Below are positions 14,753 to 24,552 of a stretch of DNA of 37,752 nt, piece by piece. The stretch covers positions 1-37,752 of the forward strand of contig JAGXNT010000012.1 of NCBI GenBank assembly GCA_019894765.1. The letters run 5' to 3'. Source of the stretch: Candidatus Heimdallarchaeota archaeon. Lineage in GTDB: Archaea > Asgardarchaeota > Heimdallarchaeia > JABLTI01. The notes below the pieces were generated by a model. That model searched no databases and was not told the origin of the DNA. It worked only from the letters and a program-made list of their open reading frames with translations. The first letter of the stretch is position 1, and every line of letters starts with the position of its first letter. Made by a program: the position numbers and the translations under genes.

Positions 14753-16900
14753 CTAATCCTCCGAATCCTCAATTACGCCTTCCAAAGCTTCTGCCTTGTT
14801 ATTTTCATAATTTTCCAGTACTTCCTTTGGAGTGCCGGAACAATTCAACCAGTTTGGACAGATAGTATATGGTCGCTTACCTTTCTTTCGAATTGTTAGC
14901 ATCGGAAAGCCGCAATGTTTACAGTTATTTTTGGTGGGAGAAGCGTACCCCGCTTGAGGTATAGGTGCAGACCAATCACATAGTTTCTTGTAGTATCCTG
15001 TGCAACCAACAAATCGCTTCTTCGTTGTCGTGGAACGAGTTATTATCAAATCACCTTGTTTGCAGACAGGACATAATCCTAGCATTCTTTGTCTTTGCTT
15101 TAGGTTCTGTACTTGTTCCTGTAAAGTAACGCCGATTATTTTTTCCTTCTGATAGAAGCTCTCGAGAATTTTCTTCAACAGTATTATTGATTCCATTAAT
15201 ACAATTTCTCTTCTTTTATCACCAGTAGTGATACTTTCCATTTCCTTTTCCAAGTTTCTAGTTAACTCTACTGAAATAATATCTGGACTATTTTTCTCCA
15301 AAGTATCAATTACAGCAAATCCCAAATCAGTTGCATATATACTATCATCTTCTATATAACCTCGAGAATACAAAATATCTATAATACTTGCTCTGGTAGC
15401 TTTTGTTCCAAGTTCTTCATCTTCCATTTTCTTCAAAAGGGAATTTGGATTATACCGAGCTAGGGGTTGAGTGTAGCTTTGCTTGAGCATAATGCTTGAG
15501 ATATTGACTGTATCTCCTTCTGCAAGATCTGGTAATTCAATTTCGTCAACCTTACCGAAAGGAGCATAATACTCCAACCAACCCTTTTTCAAAACCTTCA
15601 TTCCTCGTAAGAAGAAAATGTGTTTATTCACATCAATATCAAGTCTAAGGCTTTTCTTGACTGTTGGAGGACCAAACATAGCAAGATAACGACAAGTTAC
15701 TAATCTGTAAATATTACTTGCGTCTCCACTTAGACTGGCTGGTGCTTTATTCCCTGTAGGATGAATGGGTGGATGAGCAGGATCCCGTTTATTTCCCCTT
15801 GTTGGCTTAAGCTTTGGTAGTGCTAGTAGTTTATTTGCTCTTGCTTTGTACAACTCATTTTTTGTGAGTTCTTTGAGGATTACTTTATGATTAATTGATT
15901 CCGCGAATTGCTGACTACTCGTTCTAGGATAAGAAATCAACGCACTCAAATACAGAGTTTCCGCAGCTCGAAGTGTTCTACTAGGAGTGTAACCAAAGTA
16001 ACGATAAGCTTCTGATTGTAATGATCCTAAATTGAATGGTAAGGGTGGATTTTGACTAAATTCTCTACTGCTAATCTTGCTTACTACTCCATCCTTATCG
16101 ATAACTTCGGAGACTATTTTTTCAGCTTCTGCGAGAGTAGGAACAAACTTTTGGTTAAATTCTAGAGGGATTTCTTCTCCTTCAAGTACGATTCTAGCAT
16201 CAATTACCCAACGAGGAGTTGGAACGAATGTTTGTATTTCTCTTTCCCTATCCGCTACAAATTTCAATGTAGGTCCTTGAACTCTTCCGGTTGTGACTAA
16301 TTTGTATCTCCCAGTTGAGTGCTTTATTGAAAGAGTCAATGCTCGAGTTAAATTAATACCATACAACCAATCAATCTCATGTCGAGCAAAACCAGCATTT
16401 GCTAAGTTAATGTTGACAGTTGGATGCATGTTCTCATAAGAATTAACAATATCCTCTTTGGTTAGAGTCGAGAATTTCATCCGTTTGACATCAGTTAATT
16501 GTCTATCACAAGCGAATTTTGCAATAGAAGCACCAATTACTTCTCCTTCAAGATCGTAATCCGTAGCTACTATTACTTCATCAACATCCTTGCCATATTT
16601 TGTGAAAGCAGCAATAAAAGGTCGTGAACCATGCTTTGGATTCGCTAAATACGAGGGAACCCATTTATAACTAAACGCTGGGTAATGCCACCCTCTCGCG
16701 GAATCTTCAACTGTAGAGAAAAGATGTCCTAAAGCTGGTATAACAAAAATCGTATCACCATTTCTACGGCACTCATAAACAGGAACTTTTGAGAAATTCC
16801 TGGGATTTAGAAGTTTCTTTGGTTTTCCTTGCTGATCAAGAGCAGTTGCAAGACGTTTTGCTGCTGTTGGTTTCTCAGAAATACAGAGGTAATTAACCAA
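14753..16900 (-). CDS. topA: DNA topoisomerase I (type IA, archaeal)
   Basis: This encodes 715 residues. It relaxes negatively supercoiled DNA through a 5'-phosphotyrosine intermediate. The Toprim domain has Glu9 (CISEKPT) and the metal-binding ATDYDLEGE (112-120). The catalytic Tyr324 lies in LISYPRT (321-327). Two C-terminal four-Cys zinc ribbons follow: Cys610/613/633/641 and Cys660/663/681/687. A TTG start is used; no ATG is in frame nearby. Length and ribbons fit archaeal TopA rather than topoisomerase III or reverse gyrase (no helicase domain). It is first gene of a three-gene operon with the small zinc protein and the PfkB kinase. Confidence 0.95.
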   Translation of the reverse strand: MVNYLCISEKPTAAKRLATALDQQGKPKKLLNPRNFSKVPVYECRRNGDTIFVIPALGHLFSTVEDSARGWHYPAFSYKWVPSYLANPKHGSRPFIAAFTKYGKDVDEVIVATDYDLEGEVIGASIAKFACDRQLTDVKRMKFSTLTKEDIVNSYENMHPTVNINLANAGFARHEIDWLYGINLTRALTLSIKHSTGRYKLVTTGRVQGPTLKFVADREREIQTFVPTPRWVIDARIVLEGEEIPLEFNQKFVPTLAEAEKIVSEVIDKDGVVSKISSREFSQNPPLPFNLGSLQSEAYRYFGYTPSRTLRAAETLYLSALISYPRTSSQQFAESINHKVILKELTKNELYKARANKLLALPKLKPTRGNKRDPAHPPIHPTGNKAPASLSGDASNIYRLVTCRYLAMFGPPTVKKSLRLDIDVNKHIFFLRGMKVLKKGWLEYYAPFGKVDEIELPDLAEGDTVNISSIMLKQSYTQPLARYNPNSLLKKMEDEELGTKATRASIIDILYSRGYIEDDSIYATDLGFAVIDTLEKNSPDIISVELTRNLEKEMESITTGDKRREIVLMESIILLKKILESFYQKEKIIGVTLQEQVQNLKQRQRMLGLCPVCKQGDLIITRSTTTKKRFVGCTGYYKKLCDWSAPIPQAGYASPTKNNCKHCGFPMLTIRKKGKRPYTICPNWLNCSGTPKEVLENYENNKAEALEGVIEDSED

Positions 16901-17000
16901 AATTGTCCATCCAAATCTTAAGTAATAATTATTTGTTGTATGTCATTAAAAAATCATTCACTGATGTTTTAAAAACACACAAATATCTATCAAAAAAGTA

Positions 17001-17015
17001 TAGTATGCAATACTA
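17001..17015. promoter_or_regulatory. Short dyad upstream of the LDH2-family gene
   Basis: TAGTAT-GCA-ATACTA is a perfect 6-bp inverted repeat, 82 bases before the LDH2-family start and in the region shared with the divergent topA. It could be an operator half-site pair. No regulator is encoded next to it. Confidence 0.3.
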
Positions 17016-17096
17016 ATAAAACCTCTACTCAAACAAGTTAAAAAATAAGTATAGGGTAATAAAAACAGAAATACAATCACTTTGGAGAAATGACAC

Positions 17097-18185
17097 ATGG
17101 GTGAAGATGTAGTAAAAGTAGATGCAAAACTATTAGAGAATTTTATGAAAGATGTCTTCATGGGACTTGGTGTCCCTGAAAAGGATGCTGAAATATGTGC
17201 TGAAGTATTAATTGTCTCAGATTTCCGAGGAATAACCTCACATGGTATTCAACGCTTGAAAATGTATTATGATCGAATAAAAGCTGGCTATCATAAACCC
17301 ACAACTGAAATTACCATAATAAAGGAAAGTCCTACTACTGCAACACTTGATGGTGGAAACGGAATGGGACATGTGGTTTCTCATAAAGCAATGGAGATGG
17401 CAATTGAGAAAGCTGCAGAATATGGTACTGGGGCAGTAGCAGTAGGAAATTCCACACATTATGGAATAGCTGGCTACTATGCACTAATGGCTACAAAGAA
17501 AAACATGATAGGTCTATCTGTTACAAATGCCCGACCAGCAATAGCCCCAACTTTTAGTGTCGAACCCATGATGGGAACCAATCCTCTAACGTTTGGAGTC
17601 CCCACAGATGAGGAATTTGATTTCATATTAGATGCCGCTACATCCATCTCACAAAGAGGAAAAATAGAAGTCGCTTCAAGAACAAATACTCCAATTCCGG
17701 AAGGATGGGTGATAGATAGCAAAGGCGAATTAGCAACTGATCCAGTAGAAATTTTAGATCTATTAATGAAAGGAGAAGCAGCCTTACTCCCACTAGGTGG
17801 TTCAGGTGAAACACTAGGTGGACACAAAGGCTATGGTTATGCTGTTCTCGTGGATATGTTGTCCGCTGCATTATCCGGAGGACCGTTTTTGAAAGACCTT
17901 ACTTTAGATAAGGGTTACAAAATAGGCCATTTCTTCTTAGCAATTGATGTTTCAAAATTCATCTCTGTAGATGTCTTCAAGAAAATTACTGGAAACATTT
18001 GTCGTACATTGAGGAATGCTAAGAAAGCTCCAGGCCAGGATCGAATCTATACTGCTGGAGAGCAATCATATTATAGTGCATTACAAGTTGCTGAGGAAGG
18101 AGTTCCTCTAAATAAGAGTCTGCAAGATGACATAAATATGATGATAAAAGAACTTGGATTAGAAGGATACGAATTCCCATTCTAA
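17097..18185 (+). CDS. LDH2/MDH2-family NAD(P)-dependent dehydrogenase
   Basis: This encodes 362 residues from ATG with SD GGAGA 8 bases upstream. The protein is typical of the malate/L-lactate dehydrogenase family 2: TSHGIQRLKMYYDRIKAG near the N-terminus with the catalytic His, the NSTHYGIAGYYALMA segment, NPLTFGVPTDEEFDFILDAATS, and GGHKGYGYAVLVDMLSAALSGG for NAD binding. Members oxidise 2-hydroxyacids such as malate, L-lactate, ureidoglycolate or sulfolactate; this one cannot be assigned. It is monocistronic or pairs with the small zinc protein 45 bases downstream. Confidence 0.9.
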   Translation: MGEDVVKVDAKLLENFMKDVFMGLGVPEKDAEICAEVLIVSDFRGITSHGIQRLKMYYDRIKAGYHKPTTEITIIKESPTTATLDGGNGMGHVVSHKAMEMAIEKAAEYGTGAVAVGNSTHYGIAGYYALMATKKNMIGLSVTNARPAIAPTFSVEPMMGTNPLTFGVPTDEEFDFILDAATSISQRGKIEVASRTNTPIPEGWVIDSKGELATDPVEILDLLMKGEAALLPLGGSGETLGGHKGYGYAVLVDMLSAALSGGPFLKDLTLDKGYKIGHFFLAIDVSKFISVDVFKKITGNICRTLRNAKKAPGQDRIYTAGEQSYYSALQVAEEGVPLNKSLQDDINMMIKELGLEGYEFPF

Positions 18186-18230
18186 TCCCAATCATCCCTC
18201 TTAGAATAACTAAACACAAAAGGTGTAAAA

Positions 18231-18488
18231 ATGACAGAATGTTATATTTGTGGTCGAGAAACTATAGCAAGATGTTCTGTTTGTCGTCATGATATTTGTA
18301 AAATTCATGCTGAATTTGGGAAAGGTGGCGGAATCGAAATTGGTTCTGTTTCTGATTATATCTGTACAAGTTGTCAAAAGAAAAAACGCCTAAAACGAAT
18401 CCAAACGATTGTTATTATCATATGTGGAATAATGGGTGTAGCCATTGTTTTAGGACTTGTGTTTAGTTATCGATTCCTCTGGAGTTAA
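18231..18488 (+). CDS. Small cross-brace zinc-finger protein with C-terminal membrane anchor
   Basis: This encodes 85 residues. Eight likely ligands appear in the order Cys4/Cys7, Cys15/Cys18, Cys23/His26, Cys45/Cys48, which suits two zinc ions in a B-box- or RING-like cross-brace. A short basic KKKRLKR stretch (50-56) precedes one hydrophobic helix (about 57-80) at the very C-terminus, so the zinc domain should face the cytoplasm. The partner is unknown. The stop codon overlaps that of the convergent PPOX gene by 4 bases. Confidence 0.75.
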   Translation: MTECYICGRETIARCSVCRHDICKIHAEFGKGGGIEIGSVSDYICTSCQKKKRLKRIQTIVIIICGIMGVAIVLGLVFSYRFLWS

Positions 18489-18976
18489 ACCTCAATTACT
18501 ACTTCTTTCGCCTTTTTACCACTCATGTATTCAATATCAATTCTGCCAATTGTAACATTAGTGATAGCTTTCTCTGAAATTGGCTTGCTAAGATAAGCTT
18601 CTGGATCGTCTTCGAGTTGATACACCATCAAATGCAAAGCAGCTTTCTTTTCTTCGAAATCATCAAGAAATGAGACAGTTCCCTTAAACATTGTTGTAGC
18701 ATAATTATGACTGCATTTACCATGATCATACCCAGCATCAAAAAGGGCTTGACCCCAGACAACATTGTTTTCTTTCAAAATATCCATTTTCTTTCCATCT
18801 TTTGCACAGTGAAAATAAATACAATTCTTCTTAGGATCATATCCATGGCTCATACTAACCAGATATGGTTCATTGTCTTGGCACATGGCAATAGTAACAT
18901 ATTTTGCTTGTTGAAGAATGGCTATTAGTTCCTTTTCTTCAGTAATAGCTTTTTCTTTACGTCGAATATCTCTCAT
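18485..18976 (-). CDS. Pyridoxamine 5'-phosphate oxidase-like flavin-binding protein
   Basis: This encodes 163 residues. The split-barrel PPOX/NimA-like fold is recognised from MRDIRRKEKAITEEKELIAILQ, YVTIAMCQDNEPYLVSMSHGYD, IYFHCAKDGKKMDILKENN and the closing TVGRI-type strand (NVTIGRIDIEYMSGKKA). These proteins bind FMN (or heme or F420 in some relatives) and reduce small molecules such as nitroimidazoles. The exact cofactor and substrate are not determinable here. Confidence 0.85.
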   Translation of the reverse strand: MRDIRRKEKAITEEKELIAILQQAKYVTIAMCQDNEPYLVSMSHGYDPKKNCIYFHCAKDGKKMDILKENNVVWGQALFDAGYDHGKCSHNYATTMFKGTVSFLDDFEEKKAALHLMVYQLEDDPEAYLSKPISEKAITNVTIGRIDIEYMSGKKAKEVVIEV

Positions 18977-19034
18977 GTTTTCTCAACTACTTTTTTTTGA
19001 TAATGATTCTTAATGTTGTATGTTAAATATTTCT

Positions 19035-20306
19035 CTAAGATTCCAAAAGTGTCTTTATAACGCTTTCAGAAATTTGCTTAATTCTGTCAATTTCATGATG
19101 CGTTTCCATATAGATATAATGAAAATACATTTTCTTTCTTAAAGTAAAAACTACAACGGTCATCGCATCAAGCGCATTAGAAATAGCCCCATAAAAAGAT
19201 TCAATAGAGAAATTTTCAGCCTCAAGAGTAAGTCCTAGTCTATCTAGGTCTCGTAAATTTGTAATTGCAAAAGGATTTTCTCTACTAAGAATGTCAACAA
19301 AAAGTATTCCAAGTTTACTCATATCAGAAAGAGAAACAGATTTGTTAAAAGCTCGATGGATTCCGAATACTTTCCTATCACGTAAATTCCAAATTAACTT
19401 CCTTTGATAGCGTTGGGCATTAGACCAAAAATCTTTCTTATTTCTATATTTCATTGATATAACAGTACCACCTGCAAAAAGACCAAAAGATTCCCCTATA
19501 GGGAAATTCAGTCTATTCCTTAAATCAACAGGATTATTGATTGTTGATATTTCAGGCAAAAAAGCAGTACAAATAGCACTATGAACAGAAATTCTTCTAG
19601 TCTTACATTTCTTCAAGAAACTTTTAGTTTGTTCTTCTGAAAAATTCCAGGAATGGATTTGCAAATCTACATGCTTCGATTCCATTGTTTCCTCTATTTT
19701 CTTCTTTCCTTTTCCTACACCAAAAAGAAATGCATGATAAATTCTCAATAGTATAATCAGAATTTTAGCTCTAAACGAAGTTTTAGAAATCGTTCTTCTT
19801 ATTTTTTTAGAGAAAATATCTTGGGTATTTGCTGGAGCATCCAGTACATCAATTTTCTCTTTGGGATAATTCAAATATTTCATAAGATCTCGTACAAGAA
19901 AAACCATAGACATTCCATCAGTGATTGTGTGTTGGGCACACAGAACAAGATCGGAATTCTGATTTGAAGATAATAAAGTAATGCGAAAGAGTGGCTGCTC
20001 TTTCTTTTCATAATCAAATGGAGTTACTAAGTGCTTTTGAAATTCCCTCCTAGTATGTGCTTCATCTAATCTTTTAACAACAGTTATTGGAATTGCTTCA
20101 ACGTTTTCTGATGTTAACCATGGTATATCTTTGTCATCATGTTCAATTCTTACCTTCAGTAGAGGATGTCGTATTTGTAATTTAACAAAAACTGATTTCA
20201 AAGATTCTTCGGTCAAATTACCCATGATGCGTATAACTACCGCTAAATTGTATGGTTGCCCCATGGAGTAATTCATATATTCCATATCGTTTAGTTCACG
20301 CTTCAT
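19035..20306 (-). CDS. Condensation-domain / PapA-like acyltransferase
   Basis: This encodes 423 residues. The active-site motif appears as QHTITDG (125-131), where the second His of HHxxxDG and the Asp-Gly are kept and the first His is Gln, as in several alcohol O-acyltransferases. A late structural motif around FAITNLRDLDRLGL also fits the superfamily of NRPS condensation domains, PapA and wax-ester synthases. It stands alone with no carrier protein or NRPS module, so it probably transfers an acyl group from CoA to an alcohol, for instance in lipid or secondary metabolite formation. The substrate is unknown. Confidence 0.8.
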   Translation of the reverse strand: MKRELNDMEYMNYSMGQPYNLAVVIRIMGNLTEESLKSVFVKLQIRHPLLKVRIEHDDKDIPWLTSENVEAIPITVVKRLDEAHTRREFQKHLVTPFDYEKKEQPLFRITLLSSNQNSDLVLCAQHTITDGMSMVFLVRDLMKYLNYPKEKIDVLDAPANTQDIFSKKIRRTISKTSFRAKILIILLRIYHAFLFGVGKGKKKIEETMESKHVDLQIHSWNFSEEQTKSFLKKCKTRRISVHSAICTAFLPEISTINNPVDLRNRLNFPIGESFGLFAGGTVISMKYRNKKDFWSNAQRYQRKLIWNLRDRKVFGIHRAFNKSVSLSDMSKLGILFVDILSRENPFAITNLRDLDRLGLTLEAENFSIESFYGAISNALDAMTVVVFTLRKKMYFHYIYMETHHEIDRIKQISESVIKTLLES

Positions 20307-20389
20307 ACGATACTTTAATCTAAAACAATATATCTTTTTTCCATCGAAGGATAAGAGTAAAAAAAAATAAAAAGGAAGAAGTTTGTTTC

Positions 20390-20998
20390 TTATAATTTAT
20401 AACTGAATCCTTTTTCAAAAGCTTGAAGATTGATATCAACAAATTTTGGCGGAAGAATTGCTTTCATACTTTCAACAATTTGTTCTTTGGTGATGGGGAG
20501 GATTTTGGTATTTGCTGTAAGGGCACCAATGAGGATCATGTTCATAGTTTGACTTAAGCCGAGTTTTTGGGCATCTTCTTGAGCGGGAACTAAAATAACA
20601 GTAGAGGTTACACGTTTCAACTCCGATTCGATTTCTTCTAAAGTAGGATATTTTATCTCTCCTTTAGAATAACGAACTGATAATGGTTGATACATGGTTG
20701 TATTAACAACTACAATACCTTCTTTTCTTAGCTTAGGCATAGATCGAAGTGACTCAAGAGCTTCAAGAGCAATGATAACATCTGCTTCTCCAACAGCACA
20801 TTGGGGGGATTCAGTGGGATCATAACCAATAGCAAGGTCAGAGACAACAACTCCACCTCTTTGAGCCAAACCATGGGTTTCCATAGTCATGACAGTCAAA
20901 CCAGCAAGCTTAGCAGCAGTGGCTAAGACTCGAGTAGTAGAACCAATGCCTTGACCACCCATGCCAGTAACGTGAACTTTTAATTTCTTTCCAGTCAT
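20390..20998 (-). CDS. iorB: Indolepyruvate:ferredoxin oxidoreductase, beta subunit
   Basis: This encodes 202 residues, the gamma-type catalytic domain of 2-oxoacid:ferredoxin oxidoreductases. The N-terminal VTGMGGQGIGSTTRVLA and ETHGLAQRGGVVVSDLAIG are diagnostic for IorB. With IorA it converts aryl pyruvates such as indolepyruvate plus CoA to aryl-acetyl-CoA, CO2 and reduced ferredoxin. The SD AGGAGG overlaps the end of iorA, whose stop is 11 bases before this start, so the two are cotranscribed and coupled. Confidence 0.95.
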   Translation of the reverse strand: MTGKKLKVHVTGMGGQGIGSTTRVLATAAKLAGLTVMTMETHGLAQRGGVVVSDLAIGYDPTESPQCAVGEADVIIALEALESLRSMPKLRKEGIVVVNTTMYQPLSVRYSKGEIKYPTLEEIESELKRVTSTVILVPAQEDAQKLGLSQTMNMILIGALTANTKILPITKEQIVESMKAILPPKFVDINLQAFEKGFSYKL

Positions 20999-21009
20999 TT
21001 TTCTTCCTC

Positions 21010-22932
21010 CTAAATACGAGTAAATTCCTCCATTTGCTTAATGGGTTTCCCCTTAAGCGGACAAGTTTGCACACAGCAACCACAACCAATACAGAGATCT
21101 GTGTTTATTTGTGGTTTCTCACCTTTCTTCTCAATAGCCGGGCAAGCGAAATCAGATAAACAAGCTTGAATATTACGACAAATGTCATTATCAATTTGAT
21201 AAGGATTAGCTAATGTCCCAGCTCGTAATTCTGCTTTGGAACGCATAAGAGCGCAAGGTTCATCTTGAATAACCACAGCAAATTCGTCTTGAGTAAAAGC
21301 TTCTTCTAATGCTTCAACTAAAGCAGCGACATTATAAGCAGGAACGCGTCTAACAAATTTAACACCCCAGGCTTTCAAAGTATCATCAATACTAATAGTC
21401 TCATTATCCTTGTACTTGGCTGGTAAACGAGCACCAAGGGATTTCTTGCCAGTATTAGGATTAGGTTGGTGGCCTGTCATTGCAGTAATCCCATTATCCA
21501 TGACCATTAGCACTACTTTGTGTTTGTTGAATACTGCATTCACTATTCCTGGCATTGCTGCATGGAAGAATGTTGAGTCTCCTACAAATGACATTATTGC
21601 TGTATCTGGTAGTGCAAGTTTCATTCCTGAGGCAGCTGGCACTCCACTTCCCATTGAGTATAGCAAGGTTCCTTGATTGTGTGGGTCTAAGTATCCTAAT
21701 GAATAGCAACCAATATCAGCCATCGAATGACCTTTCAATTTATCCATAACAATCTTCGCTGCATGGAAAGAGGTTCGGTGCCCACAACCAGGACAAAGGA
21801 CAGGTGAACGCCTTGGTACATCTATTTGTGGTTTAGTTACTATGAGTGGATTGGGAACACCTAATAGTTTAGCAAACATACCAACTAATCGTGCTGTATC
21901 ATACTCTGAAATCATTAAATCCTCATAGTCTTTTTCTCTATACTTTCCTATTATTTTGGTTCCCGAATATCCTTCTTCGTAGAGTTCAACTTTGATCAAT
22001 TCCTCAATGAAGGGATCAAGTTCTTCCAAGATTTTTACAATCTTGTTTTTCTTAATGAACTCAATGATTTTCTTCATTGGAAGAGGATAAATTATTCCCA
22101 GCTTTAGGATGTTTGCAGAAACACCGAGTATTCGTAATGCTGCTTTTGTTGCAGCATACGCATGCCCTGCAGTTATTATACCGATTTGCGCTTCACCTTT
22201 CCCAACTTTTTCATCTATTAGTAAAGCACCACTATTAGCAAGTTCTTCCCACTTCTTTAGATTTCTAAGTGATTTTTCTTTCAAAGGTTTTAGTGTTGCT
22301 GGAAGAGGGACGTACCCTCCCTCTCTTTTTGGATCGAATCCTCTCTCAATTTCAGGATTCTTAATTGCACCATATTCGACTAAACCTGTTTGATGACAGA
22401 TTCTTGTTGTTGATCTCACAACAACTGGCATTTTCCATTTTTGTGCGTACTCCATGGCAAACACAAAGTAATCTTTCGCTTCTTGGGCGTTAGCAGGTTC
22501 AATCATAGGTAAGTGACCAATTTTCGCATAATGCCTATTGTCTTGCTCATTCTGTGAGGAATGAGGTCCAGGATCATCACCAAGAATGACAACTAACCCA
22601 CCAGGCATTGTATACATGCTTAACTGGACAAAGGAATCAGCAGCAACATTAAGCCCGACACTCTTCATGAAGCATGTTGCTGGAGCTCCCCCAATAGCAG
22701 CTGAAGCAGCCACTTCTGTAGCAACTTTTTCATTAGTTGAAAACTCGAAATAAATACCACTTTCCTCTGATATTTGACCAAGTCTCACTCCAATTTCACT
22801 TGTGGGTGAACCGGGATATGCAGCAGCTATTTTCACTCCTGCTTCTATCATTCCCCTAACATAAGCATCATTTCCAAGAAGAATCTCCTTGTGAGGTGCC
22901 TCTTCTAAAAGAGGATGTTTTTTAGATGACAT
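21010..22932 (-). CDS. iorA: Indolepyruvate:ferredoxin oxidoreductase, alpha subunit
   Basis: This encodes 640 residues. The pyrimidine-binding domain (AAYPGSPTSEIG, ~38-48), the TPP domain start VLCPGCGHRTSFH (378-390) and the TPP/Mg motif GDSTFFHAA (451-459) are all intact. The C-terminal ferredoxin domain carries C614-x2-C-x2-C-x3-C (CIGCGCCVQTCP) plus Cys585, Cys591 and Cys597 for a second cluster. It catalyses oxidative decarboxylation of aryl pyruvates from amino-acid transamination and makes reduced ferredoxin, a plausible feed for the bifurcation genes in this window. Confidence 0.95.
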   Translation of the reverse strand: MSSKKHPLLEEAPHKEILLGNDAYVRGMIEAGVKIAAAYPGSPTSEIGVRLGQISEESGIYFEFSTNEKVATEVAASAAIGGAPATCFMKSVGLNVAADSFVQLSMYTMPGGLVVILGDDPGPHSSQNEQDNRHYAKIGHLPMIEPANAQEAKDYFVFAMEYAQKWKMPVVVRSTTRICHQTGLVEYGAIKNPEIERGFDPKREGGYVPLPATLKPLKEKSLRNLKKWEELANSGALLIDEKVGKGEAQIGIITAGHAYAATKAALRILGVSANILKLGIIYPLPMKKIIEFIKKNKIVKILEELDPFIEELIKVELYEEGYSGTKIIGKYREKDYEDLMISEYDTARLVGMFAKLLGVPNPLIVTKPQIDVPRRSPVLCPGCGHRTSFHAAKIVMDKLKGHSMADIGCYSLGYLDPHNQGTLLYSMGSGVPAASGMKLALPDTAIMSFVGDSTFFHAAMPGIVNAVFNKHKVVLMVMDNGITAMTGHQPNPNTGKKSLGARLPAKYKDNETISIDDTLKAWGVKFVRRVPAYNVAALVEALEEAFTQDEFAVVIQDEPCALMRSKAELRAGTLANPYQIDNDICRNIQACLSDFACPAIEKKGEKPQINTDLCIGCGCCVQTCPLKGKPIKQMEEFTRI

Positions 22933-23044
22933 ATCATCAATTTCCTTCTAATTACTACAAAATACATTAGTTTTTAATCTATAACATTAGAAACTGCACT
23001 TAATATTTTCTGTTTATATTTTCAAGAAGAAAATATAAAAAAAA

Positions 23045-24139
23045 CTATATTTTTTTGCACTCGAATAATCCGTCTGGAAGTTCTACCATTAAGATCTCTT
23101 CACCATCTTTATGGTCTTCGAAAATAGCTGAAATATCTATGTCTATTGTCTCATAGGAAACTTCATTCATTACAGAGACATTTGGTGGTTGTAAAGCAAC
23201 AATTATGTATTTTTGTAATTGATCCTTCTTCTTCAAAACCTTCAGGTAATCGGGATGACTCTCTTTTGCTGCAAGAGTTTTAGGTTCGCGAGTTTTTAGA
23301 TGCATTAATGCAGCACGACCCTGTTTTATTCCAATAATCTGATAATTATCGTTTAGATAACTAACTACATCACTTATCTCAAAATAGGGCAAACGTATGC
23401 AATAAGTAGATTGGTAAACTGGTTTCCCATCTTTGTGGGATTTCAATTTTGTACTGTATTCAGTAGATGCTGCTAAATTATCTGCTAGGTAAGCTGCTAT
23501 GCTTTTGGCAAATTTCTCATTTCCAACATACAAATCCACTCCTCCCTTAGATTGATCAACAACTTTGGAGATGTAGGCCATTCTATCTCCGGTTTCTGCT
23601 CTTTTATCTTTCATTTCTTGCACTAATTTTGTAATCATTAATTGCTCATCATCATTTATTATTCTGCGATCACTTCTAACCTGAACGATGGACTCAAAAT
23701 ACCCTCGAGTGAATTTCGCACATCTTTCACAAACACCAATATTAATGATGAGATCCAGATTGGTTTCTTGTTGATAAGGAGGAACTTGTTCATTTGTGGT
23801 TCCCTCAAATAGAATCTTCAGAGTTTGTTTGGAAGCCACATCAAAAGATGGTTCATCAAAATCTTCGATAAGGACAACTTTGGCATCTTTTTCTTTTTTC
23901 GTTTTTTTAAGAAATACTTCCAATATATTCAGAACTGTTTGCTTTGGATCATCATGAACCTCATGCCATTTACTATGGAACATCAGATCGCCACACAGTT
24001 TACACGCTGTTAAATTGAATTGTTTTTCATAGAAAGAAGTAATTAATGGAAACTCGGTCTTGTAACAACTAAGACAAAAACCTTCGACAATTTGTTCTTC
24101 TTCTTCACTTTTTCCACATTTACAACAAATCTGACTCAT
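23045..24139 (-). CDS. nmd3: NMD3-family protein
   Basis: This encodes 364 residues from the ATG at 24139; a GTG at 24148 is in frame, but AAGGTGA placed 5-6 bases upstream makes the ATG the better choice. Near the N-terminus are three CxxC pairs, CCKC, CLSC and CKLC, with a fourth, CERC, at about residue 135, making the zinc-binding region. Body features such as VQVRSDRRIINDDEQ and an IGIKQGRA-containing C-terminal part fit archaeal NMD3. In eukaryotes NMD3 is the export adaptor of the large ribosomal subunit; in archaea it presumably acts in 50S maturation. It is last in an operon with aIF2-beta and DUF424. Confidence 0.92.
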   Translation of the reverse strand: MSQICCKCGKSEEEEQIVEGFCLSCYKTEFPLITSFYEKQFNLTACKLCGDLMFHSKWHEVHDDPKQTVLNILEVFLKKTKKEKDAKVVLIEDFDEPSFDVASKQTLKILFEGTTNEQVPPYQQETNLDLIINIGVCERCAKFTRGYFESIVQVRSDRRIINDDEQLMITKLVQEMKDKRAETGDRMAYISKVVDQSKGGVDLYVGNEKFAKSIAAYLADNLAASTEYSTKLKSHKDGKPVYQSTYCIRLPYFEISDVVSYLNDNYQIIGIKQGRAALMHLKTREPKTLAAKESHPDYLKVLKKKDQLQKYIIVALQPPNVSVMNEVSYETIDIDISAIFEDHKDGEEILMVELPDGLFECKKI

Positions 24140-24194
24140 AGGTTTCACCTTAGAAAATACTCGAGTAAGAATAAGTAATTAATCTTGATTTGTG

Positions 24195-24515
24195 TCACCG
24201 GAGGAACATGACATGACCAACTTTTCCATGGTCCTTACAATTAATCCACATGACAGCCAATTCATTAACCATTCTATTCTCTATAACAGCATCAACAATT
24301 CCTTTACCGATGAGATTAAAGCTAGAGGCAATTCTCAGTTGTTCCAAGCATTTCTCTAATGGAACAAGATCCCCTCCGTAGAAGTGATCATTGACACAGA
24401 GCTCTAGTTCACCTTCACTTACTGTTTTTCCGAGTAATTCTTTATCACATACTGTGACTAAATATTCTTTCTGCGTTTGTCGCACTCGAAGGTAAAACAA
24501 TTGCTTTTTCGGCAT
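24195..24515 (-). CDS. DUF424 family protein
   Basis: This encodes 106 residues with family hallmarks VTVCDKELLGKTVSEGELEL, then FYGGDLVPLEKCLEQL, SFNLIGKGIVDAVI and a short C-terminal strand. DUF424 is widespread in archaea and usually sits near translation genes. Its position between aIF2-beta (37 bases upstream) and NMD3 (46-55 bases downstream, by start choice) fits a role in translation or ribosome biogenesis, but no activity is established. Confidence 0.92.
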   Translation of the reverse strand: MPKKQLFYLRVRQTQKEYLVTVCDKELLGKTVSEGELELCVNDHFYGGDLVPLEKCLEQLRIASSFNLIGKGIVDAVIENRMVNELAVMWINCKDHGKVGHVMFLR

Positions 24516-24552
24516 TGAAATCTCTCAAAGATTTATTCACTATTAAAGTATC

